From contig LNAC01000273.1 in the NCBI GenBank assembly GCA_002007465.1, forward strand, positions 937,887 through 1,001,886: a stretch of 64,000 nt of DNA. The letters are read 5' to 3'. The translations under genes and the position numbers were made by a program. The notes under the pieces were generated by a model. The model was given only the letters and a program-made list of their open reading frames with translations, was not told the DNA's origin and made no database searches. This stretch comes from Ailurus styani. Lineage: Eukaryota; Chordata; Mammalia; Carnivora; Ailuridae. Positions 55,946 through 64,000 of the stretch are shown in pieces (position 1 is the stretch's first letter; the number at the start of each line of letters is the position of its first letter).

Positions 55946-57589
55946 GAGTAACATTTTTGTTCAAATTCGCCTTGTCTAATCTTTTTATCTCCATCTTTAA
56001 TTATAGAACACTGATTAGCGTATTCCTCTTCTGTGGGTTTTTCTAATTTTCACTGGGGCTCAGCTATAATCCATAGTAAGTACAGAAACTATTTTACTTT
56101 GTCAAGGAGTTGGAAATAAAGATGTGCTGGAAATATGAGCGTTTCGGAGAAGGGAAAGTGGAGGGTGGGGCGAGAGTCGCTAGATTATACAGCCAGGTGG
56201 CAGGGACTGGGCAATTAACTTTTGGAGGCAAAGCCAGATGTAGGAGGTAGAAAATCGGTCTCTCTTGCGAATGAGACTTAACAATAGGTAAGTTGTTTGC
56301 CATTGGTTCTACAACTCCTTCTTTCAGAGCGCAGGTCAGTTAGATTTATCTCCCCTAAATCTGTTCTCTCTCCCACAGCGCTGGAATTCTAATAATTCAA
56401 AATTGATTAGCATTAGTAAACAAAACCCCCAGGTGCCAGTTTTTGTAGCTTTGCTTACTTCTAAGCACCAAGTCTAAGGGAAAGAGTCTGTTTCGATTAA
56501 TTTACACCTAAGGGATCGGGCTTTATTTGGGGCTTGGGGAATTCCACTTAAATGTTTGAGAGGGGCTTCTGGGAAGGAAAGAAGCAACATTCTGTAATCC
56601 CAACCAGAGAGAAAACAGGTTTCTAGCCAACTACCGCTTATCGAAAGAATGGAGGTGCCTGGGTCTTCCTTGAAATTTGAAAAACTGCCTGTTCTGTCCA
56701 ACTTCTCCTGTTTTCCTTCAGGCTGGGCTAGGAATGTTTTGACTGGTAAAATAAATGTGATTACAGTCATTTATATGCCTGTTCAACATTCATCTAATAA
56801 CCATGTAGCAGAAAAATGACTCAGATATTGTTTAGCATGTATCAAATTATCTTGCTGTCTGTTTCATTTGGTTATGATATTAATGTGTGAGCAGTATGTA
56901 TGACCTTTAGCTGAGCCAGGTGGTTTGGGTGAATGCTCACAGGCAGTGCAGCAGAGGTAAAAAGAAAACCAAACCAAACCAAAACAAAAAACCCCCAAAA
57001 CATTAGATTTGAGGGGGAGAAAATGTTAACTGCAAGGTCAGAAAAAACTGTGTTCAAAACTGGGCTGAAAAAATCTCCAGGTTTGTGACTAGGGGCAAAT
57101 TCTTTTGAGAGCCCATTCTGTTTTAAAATGGGTATAGTCTCTGCCAGTAGTCCTGAGAGGATAAGCAGAGATTTGTGGATCAAATCTGATGTCAAGTTGA
57201 TGCTCAAAATGGTAATTAAAATTTATCTATTATTGATGTCCTTATTTTTTTGTATCAAAAATATTTAGTTGTTTTGTTTTATTTTCCCTTTGTTAAATAC
57301 AGCTGTAACCATCTAATCCTTCTGCCCTGATTATGAGAACGAGGCAATTTCCAGGTGAATTTGTGAATCATTTTAAAGTTAAGATAGGATTATAGCTCTT
57401 TAAAATATGAAATAACTTTTTTTTTCCTTTACTAATCTCAGTGGGAAACATTAGTGAGAGTGTGTGCTGAGGAAAAAGAAAGCGTTTTTTTTTAAATAGA
57501 ATCTTTAAGGTTTACAGAGATGACTGATGATTATTTAATTGCTAAATCTTAGAGAATTAGCTAGAATAGATTGCAATAAATCATTTAAC
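55946..57589. other. Unassigned non-coding sequence
   Basis: No repeat family recognised. An A/C-rich (aacca)n-like patch lies near 56965-57000. Minus-strand frames at 56474-56770 and 56872-57207 (98 and 111 codons) lack known motifs. The second is partly encoded by the A/C patch. Confidence 0.4.
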
Positions 57590-57599
57590 CAACATTTAT

Positions 57600-57730
57600 T
57601 GAAATACAATGGAAAGAGCATTAGGCTTTAGACTCAGGACTGGGTTTGAATCCTGGCTCTGTTTTCTGTGTCTTCTAACTGGAACATACTATTTCACCCT
57701 TTGAGTCCCATTTTCCTTGCCTGTGCATGG
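57600..57730 (+). mobile_element. MIR SINE fossil
   Basis: 'gagcattaggctttagactc', 'actgggtttgaatcctggct' and 'ttgagtcccattttccttgc' follow the MIR 5' half on the plus strand. Confidence 0.8.
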
Positions 57731-57889
57731 AACCTACTGAGTTTTTTTTTGGTTTGTTTTTAATAATACACATGGAATTCATAGTATAAAACTTGGAAGA
57801 ATGGGGAAAAAACTTAGAAAAATGTAGGTTCTTTCTATGTAATAAATACCATGAAAATACTAATGATGATTGGTTAAATGTGGAGTTAG

Positions 57890-58190
57890 AGCATTAGGAC
57901 AAAGATAAACAAAATACAGCCATTTTCCTCAAGCAATTTGAGATATTACTGCAACAAGGAAGTAATCAAATTATGATTGAACATGGACTAGATAAACCAA
58001 TGTGTCTATGTGCAGAATGTTGTAAAATCATGGAGGAGAACATTATAAACCAGTGAACTCAATGAATAGAAAGAATGGTAATTTGGGCAGAAAACAAGGG
58101 GAGGATATCTTTGACAGTAGGATTGGACTTTTAAAGTTGGTAAGGCAAGGAATAGCAAGTTCAGAGAAGAGCAAACCACTTAATATGACT
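57890..58190 (-). mobile_element. Possible antisense L2 fragment
   Basis: 'acagccattttcctcaagca', 'atggactagataaaccaatg' and 'aaatcatggaggagaacatt' weakly parallel the complement of the L2 3' region. Low confidence because of divergence. Confidence 0.35.
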
Positions 58191-58214
58191 TGGCAAACTC
58201 TAGAATTTTACCTT

Positions 58215-58375
58215 TCCAAAGTTTAATGTGAAGATTACCTGGAAAAATCTAAAGAATGTGGTTTTCTGGGCATCTCCAGAGAATTGGTTCAGTGCTTATG
58301 TGAATTAACCTCAAGTCTACATTAAAAAAAAAAAAAAAAAAAAAAAGGCACCCAAGTGGTTTTGATGTAAAACCT
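58215..58375 (+). mobile_element. MER5A-like fragment interrupted by a poly-A run
   Basis: 'tgtgaagattacctggaaaa', 'tctgggcatctccagagaat' and then 'cacccaagtggttttgatg' parallel MER5A. A 23-base A run (58324-58346) sits where the consensus has only a short A/T stretch. Confidence 0.5.
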
Positions 58376-59435
58376 AACAACATGTTAAGGTTCAGATAGG
58401 AGACATTTAAGTCAGGAGTCAAATGAGGACATTATGAGCAGTATCCCAGTGAGAGAAGCAGACCTAACTGGGAAAGGCTTTTATAAGCTCTTAAGAACAT
58501 AGAAGATAAGAAAATCTGGTGGCATGTTGGCTGTGGAGAATGAGGGAGATTTGAGCCTTGAGAAAGAAAAAACCTTCATTCCTGTCAAACCTGCCATTCT
58601 CAAGAGAGATCCTGATCCTAGTTATCCATCCGTACATCCAAACATCCATCCATTTATAGTCTTCTGAATTAGTGTTTACTCATCTGGTCCAATAGGTAGG
58701 GAAAAAGATTGTAATTTCAATTATATATATTAACTAAGAAAGGACTAGGGTAAACTTTATATTATTAGAGTTAGTATTAATTCCTTACAGAGAAACCATA
58801 ATTATCATTTTGAATAATTTTTTTAATCTTCTGTTACATACAAGGGTATTGAAACAAGTAGAAGTTGAAGTCCTCATGGTAAGTCCTTCTCTCTTATTTG
58901 TTTTTAAATATTTCTTCTCTACCTCTTATTCAAGAAGGTTTACATTTACTACATTGATGCTCCCACACAGAGAAATGCTTTTGCTAGCATTTCATTTCTG
59001 TGGGTCATTCCCTTTTGAAATGCAAATACAACTGCAAATGGTGATACATTAAAGATTCATTACCAAGTCATACCTAGGTTTGATGAATTTATAAAATCCT
59101 TTCCTGAAGGCTATCTAGGTAAAGCAGCTCCCTATGCATGGTATGGTAAGGACTTACTTGGGATGGGGAGGGCAGGGGAAAAGTAAAGGAGGGTCTGGAG
59201 TTGTTTTCTGCCAAGACAGTGGGGAGCAGAAATTCTGCTTGTCTTCTGTATAGGGTTCCAGTGTCATTAGCACTAGAGACTTGGTGGCCATTAAACATAT
59301 TAAAAATATATACTAACGTTTCTAGTTAGAGAAAAGCAAACTGATGCAATAGCATGCCATTTTATAAAACTAAAGCAAACGCATCAGATATGCAAAAGTG
59401 AGCAGTATTGATATATTTTCATTGCTGTTAAGAGG
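58376..59435. other. Unassigned non-coding sequence
   Basis: A tetranucleotide ATCC-like patch lies at about 58624-58658. No recognised repeat family or exon. Confidence 0.4.
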
Positions 59436-59439
59436 AGCA

Positions 59440-59912
59440 TGAAAACTGCTTAAATAGAGCTGGCGGGAATGTAGAATGTACAGCCATTTTAGAAAGTACT
59501 TCGCCAGCATCCATTACAATTTAAATATGGGCCAAGTTGTGAAACAGCATTCTTACTTCTAGGAATTGTTAACAAAGTGTAAAGTCTCCACCATGGAAGA
59601 TTCTGTATAAATAGATGTTTACTACAATATTGTTTCTAGTGGCCCCCAAATTGGAGGCATCTGGAGTGTCTATTGATAGGAGAGCGGCTAAAAGTTGCAG
59701 TGCTGTTCATGAAGAAATGTTACTCAGATATGAAAAGAATGAGTTGCATCTATATATATCTACCCAAAGGAATGTCCATGATCTATTATAATGGAAAAGA
59801 GCAAGATGCAGAGTTCAGAAGACAGAATGTTACAATCTTTGTGATAAACAAGGTTTGGAAAGAGAGCGGCGAAGTTCTCTTAACTTTGGTTACCTCAGAG
59901 TGGAGAGACTAT
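59440..59912 (+). mobile_element. Sense L1M 3'-UTR fragment
   Basis: 'cagccattttagaaagtact', 'cttacttctaggaattgtta', 'tttactacaatattgtttct', 'attggaggcatctggagtgt', 'gaagaaatgttactcagata' and 'ggttacctcagagtggagag' follow the L1 3' UTR in sense order. This orientation is opposite to the other L1 fragments in the window. Confidence 0.8.
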
Positions 59913-59913
59913 T

Positions 59914-59936
59914 TGTGTGTGTGTGTGTGTGTGTGT
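59914..59936 (+). repeat. (TG)n microsatellite
   Basis: About eleven TG units, following directly on the L1 3' fragment. Confidence 0.95.
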
Positions 59937-60023
59937 TTTTAGGCAATAGTGAATTGCCACATTTCATATGAAAAAGTACAACTTAGTGTAACATAGAGGA
60001 CAAGTTTTGGTAAAGAAGGTAGA

Positions 60024-60185
60024 GGGGCCACCTGAGAGGCTCAGTCGGTTAAGCGTCTGCCTCAGCTCGGGTCATGATCTCGGAGTCCTGGGATCGAGTC
60101 TTGCATGGGGCTCCTTGCTTCATGTGGAGCCTGCTTCTTCCTCTCTCTCTCTGATGAATATATGAATAAAAAATGTTTTTTAATA
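60024..60185 (+). mobile_element. Older CAN-SINE
   Basis: Head 'ggggccacctgagaggctca' with 'gtcggttaagcgtctgcc', then 'ggtcatgatctcggagtcct', a shortened CT-rich body and an AT-rich tail. The 'TCGGTTAAGCGTCTG' form marks an older subfamily. Target duplication is indistinct ('aaggtagag' against 'acggtagaag'). Confidence 0.92.
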
Positions 60186-60189
60186 AACG

Positions 60190-61239
60190 GTAGAAGCTAC
60201 TTGATGCTAGAGTTCAGTATGGACAACCTGTTGTAGATGAAATAGGTGAAATTAAGGCTCAACTTGCATATTAAAAGCTGGCAATTTTGACATGAACAGT
60301 ATTTGGTGCCAAGAATTAGAATTATATTTTGATCAATTTCTTGCAATATTTGTTTTTCTTTAAAATTAAAGCCCTTACAAAAACAAAGGATTATTGCCAA
60401 GAGACTTGAAATTTTGAACAGAAATTCCGGGAAGCCCTAAGTCTCTGGGTAATGTATGAGTCACAGGGAAGGAATCTATCACTATCTGGACAAAGCTTTT
60501 CTCTAAAAACATAAGCAGGGCAGTAGGTCATGGACGGTCGATTACTTTATTTGTAATGACATAAGTAAATATTAACAGGACTACTCTCTTCAGAATAATT
60601 GATGACTACTTAAAAAGAAATAATTATACATTGATTATTCAGAATTTTATGAGGTTGATTTTACCTTCCTCTCTTATTCTTTTACTATTTCTTTCTCAGA
60701 GGTAGATCTTTAGAGAAAATTTTTATGGAAAATAAAGAAAGTCAGAGGTTTTCTGATGAAGTGTTGGTTTTTACTTCGGAGAGGGAAAAAGACACCCAGG
60801 AAAGGGAAAGCTACTATGCACTGATAAATTCTCATTTTTGTCATTTAATTTTGTAATAACTGAACACTTAGACTCTTTTTCTCACAAAATCCCAATGATG
60901 CAACTTTAATCACATTACTTTTTCTTGATCATCATGTCATAATTTTTCACTCATTTATATATTCACATATTTATAGATGATAACCATAGTTAAGAAAAGG
61001 TTTTGAGGGTACAGTAAAGAACAAAGCCAAGTCCTTCCCTCATGGACAGGACTTTTATAAAAATGATTATCCAGCCTAGTGCTCTACATCATGTGACATG
61101 TGCATTCAGACTCAAAGACGTGAGTTCAGAACTTATGTCCTCTGTCAATTCAGTATATTACTTCCATCTATGTGACATTTTAGAGTTTATACCACATGGA
61201 ATATAATTTGTAATCTAGAATTTTCATATACTTTATAAT
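60190..61239. other. AT-rich non-coding sequence
   Basis: No repeat family or exon recognised in about 1 kb. Confidence 0.4.
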
Positions 61240-61330
61240 GCCTCATAGAATCATTTTATCTGCTTATTTACTTTTTTACATTCTTGTTTGCTTATAAAGA
61301 AACTAAAGCTTAGATGGGTTAAATATTAAT
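61240..61330 (-). mobile_element. Short MIR-like fragment
   Basis: 'ttataaagaaactaaagctt' followed by 'agatgggttaaatatta' resembles the MIR complement block 'gatgaggaaactgaggctcagagaggttaag'. Confidence 0.45.
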
Positions 61331-61334
61331 TCAT

Positions 61335-61430
61335 CTGCTCATTTATTCATTCACTCAGTCAAATAATGTGTGCTTACTGAGTCAAACACTATGCTGGGTA
61401 TTGGGATTGTTAGAGAACAAAGCAAAGCAG
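61335..61430 (-). mobile_element. L2 LINE 3'-end fragment
   Basis: 'tcatttattcattcactcag', 'tgtgcttactgagtcaaaca' and 'ctatgctgggtattgggatt' match the complement of the L2 terminus. Confidence 0.7.
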
Positions 61431-64000
61431 TAGTTACATGCTCTGCTACTGGGTTGCAGAGACAGGGCTGGCTTCAGCTTCATGGGAGGCCAGCTCTGCA
61501 TTCACCCATGGCATGGCATTTTGAGGACCCCACACTTGGCTTAATGTTCTGCTCTCACTGTCTAGAAATTCTCGGTTTTATTCTTAAACTTCTCTTTTGT
61601 GCATGAAGTGCATTGGAACAATGGAGGATGTCTGTGAGCTTAGGAGATATGGACAACGAGCATGTTGGTGGTCATTCCTTGCCTCTGCATTGGCAGATAG
61701 CATTTGTAATGCCACATATGCGTAGAATTCTGATGGGTCCTTTATGCTCAAGACCATTGGGAGTAAAAGATGTGACTGTTATGTCATGACTTGAGAGGAC
61801 TCCTAGAGTTCTACATGGTCACATTTTCTGTTCAAACCAGAGCTTGCTTCGAACACAGAAAGAAGGCAACGGTGTTCTAAAAAACCACAAATAATCAAGG
61901 AACCCTATATATTTTCTCATGTTACTTCCCTGTATTGGCCAATCACGTGCTTGAATACAAGGACACAAAAATAAAGGGAGAGACAGGGCAACCCATAGTT
62001 CCTTTTTCTGTCAGTCCTTCTTTACTCATCTGTAAATGGAGGTAGAGAATATTAGTAGAATTGGTGTGTACCAAAAAAGTATAATGAAAAACTGAAAGTT
62101 TTGTGTGGTATTTCCTTCATTTTGTTAAGAACAAAATCCATAAGCACGTACGAGCTGGCAAATACAACATGTACAATTTCAGTAATTCTGAATGAGTTAG
62201 GTGCTCCCATATTGTACAACATAAAGAATGGTATAATTCATGCTAATAACTTAAATATTGATATTTACAAAACTGGAATATTAAGTATCAAAAACACCAT
62301 GGCAAATCTAGATTGGAACAAGAAATAAAGGGAAAAAAACTTATATTTTTATACCTTTAGTGGCAATGTTTTCCCATTTTTTGAATAAGTGGCCCCACAT
62401 TTTTATATTTTACTGGGCTCTGCAGGTATGTGACTTGACAAATACTTAGAGGAAGTATTTGGTTAAAATTTTCCTGATGACACTCAGGCAGAGGGGCAGA
62501 GCTGGTATTTGTCTAGGTCGAGTTTACTTTACATGCCTCTAACCACTGTAATATGTTGTACAAAAGCTTAGCCATGTGCCTACAGTGATGATGGGGACAG
62601 ATGAAAATAAGGGAGAGAAGGAAGTTGGTCGTACATTGTGAAGGAGGAAGCCGATTTTTCCCCTTTGATAACACTGGTACAGAGCTCACACTAGACAAAT
62701 GGCATTAGGATATCTGAGTGTTGGTGTTCACTTCACTTTCACTACCTTGCATGTGACTGTTGCAATTGGTCCAGTGGCAGGAGAGAGATATTTGGATATT
62801 AAACCACTTGTTTCTCAAACTACATCTTTCAGGTCATCAACTCATTCTGTTTGCGAATAAAACAGATTCTAACAGATGATCATGGTTTATACTCTGGACT
62901 GATAATCTGGTGATAATCTTCTTAAATAATATTCTATAAATATTAGAGAAAATGAGTATATAAATATTAACTAAGGAAACTTCAGGATATGTTGATTTTA
63001 TTTCCCTTGCCTCCCATTGAAGGAGTCTATTATGACTTTGATTTGCACTTTTTTTTTAACCACTACACTTTTGCTTATAGCATTAAGAGAAAAGTTGACT
63101 GTTGTCATACCTACAGTGTGATGTATACAAAAGTAGACCTAGAGAAAACAGTGGTTTGACCAATGGAATCTGGAATTTATAGAAAAGTCAGGGAAGAAAG
63201 AAAATATATTCCAACATGACTTGAAGTAAAGGTTAAAGCATGAGGCATATTGTTTGCTGAAGTGGAATTAAATCAGAATAGAGGGTTTAAGCCTCAGGTG
63301 TGTGTTTAATAACCACACTGTTTTCCTTTAACCTCCTCAAATTTTAGCCCATTGAAAAAGACAACGGCCCCTATGAAGTCCTAGAAATTATCCCACCATC
63401 AGAATCACACGGGTGTACAATTTTCAGAGAGTAAGGTTACATAGCTTTTCACAACTCTAATTGCATTTTACTATTTTTATATAAGGTAATAATGTATGCA
63501 ATATAGAACATGAAATACTTCAAATCATGCATTCTCGTATTAACTGTTTTTCAAGAAGAATCCCTAATGTCTCAGGAAAAGAATAAGAAGTAATATATAA
63601 TTAGAAATGAAAATAGAACATTTATACAATAGTATTTTACCTCTAGAATGACTGAAATACTTATGAATGATTTGTCCGCTGAAGTAGGAAACAAAACATC
63701 ACAACCCACATCTTTGCTTTCTAAAGGCATTTATTTTGATAGGTGTATCAGATTGGAAGGTCAGAGAGAGGCTAGAGATTTAACAATATCTCACACGTTG
63801 TTTTCTAAACATGACAGAAGTATGGGCATGTTGCTAAAACAAATGGTTGAATTAGTAAGTGGTTCAACTGTACTCCCAAGAGACCGATGAACACTTGGAT
63901 GTGTCAGCATTTAGGATGTTAGCGGTGTGCCAAGACCATCGTCTGCAGACTCTGGTGATTCGACACTAAAGGGTTAACATAGGACAGTTGAAGCTGAAAG
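61431..64000. other. Unassigned non-coding sequence
   Basis: No SINE, LTR or confident LINE. Open frames of 60-80 codons at 62101-62328, 62513-62698 and 63648-63890 carry no known motif. Composition is AT-rich throughout with no notable structure. Confidence 0.4.

Noticed and set aside
58324..58359. 'aaa..ggcacccaagtgg' looks like an A-tail followed by a SINE head
   Set aside because: The SINE head would precede, not follow, an A-tail, and no body follows. The phrase fits MER5A sequence better.
1..64000. CRISPR arrays, bacterial-type operons, tRNA or rRNA genes
   Set aside because: The sequence is mammalian. The only regular repeats are SINEs and microsatellites, and the tRNA-like sequences are SINE heads lacking a mature tRNA fold.

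Overview
The window is mammalian nuclear DNA from a caniform carnivore, most probably a mustelid (weasel, mink, ferret, otter or badger group). The evidence is a set of tRNA-Lys-derived CAN-SINEs. Fourteen are little diverged and have a mustelid-type body (a 'cacaagtaggcagagagg' motif ahead of the tRNA-like head). At least six more are older and more diverged, with a general arctoid/caniform body. L1, L2, MIR, MLT1, Tigger and hAT fossils fill much of the rest. This assignment rests on recognising repeat families, not on a database search.

I find no exon, RNA gene or processed pseudogene that I can defend. The longest open frames (122 and 130 codons) match no family I know. They lie in low-complexity or fossil-repeat DNA, or have ordinary non-coding composition. 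The window reads as intergenic or deep-intronic sequence, and nothing in it names the neighbouring gene.

Layout: 0.3-3.2 kb holds an MLT1 LTR and an antisense L1 fragment interrupted by a SINE and by an unclassified insertion. 5.1-10.8 kb is a decayed but nearly full-structure minus-strand L1, carrying a nested second L1 3' end and five young SINEs in one orientation. 13.1-15.2 kb is an apparent misassembly zone: a perfect 92-bp inverted copy of upstream sequence plus a duplication, both next to single-base gaps. 16.5-23.4 kb is a graveyard of L2, MER5A, two adjacent MLT1 LTRs, a deleted Tigger1, and an hAT element inserted in an L2. 25-33 kb has MIR and L2 fossils with two old SINEs. 34.3-37.8 kb and 41.4-45.5 kb are repeat-poor and hold the two best candidates for conserved non-coding (enhancer-like) sequence, at about 35.7-36.1 and 43.4-44.1 kb. 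45.8-53.9 kb is an 8-kb SINE-free tract with a G-rich and a polypurine stretch. 54-60.2 kb returns to SINEs, L1 3' ends and L2/MIR. 60.2-64 kb is mostly undistinguished.

The window does not show a new biological system. The observations most worth checking are the four gap ('n') positions. Three are flanked by duplicated sequence, and in two of those cases the copies differ by a single allele-like change, which suggests haplotype redundancy or a chimeric join rather than biology. After those come the two candidate conserved elements and the young SINEs with perfect target-site duplications. Edges of old repeats are approximate (often within 10-40 bases); young SINE edges set by target-site duplications are usually good to a few bases.
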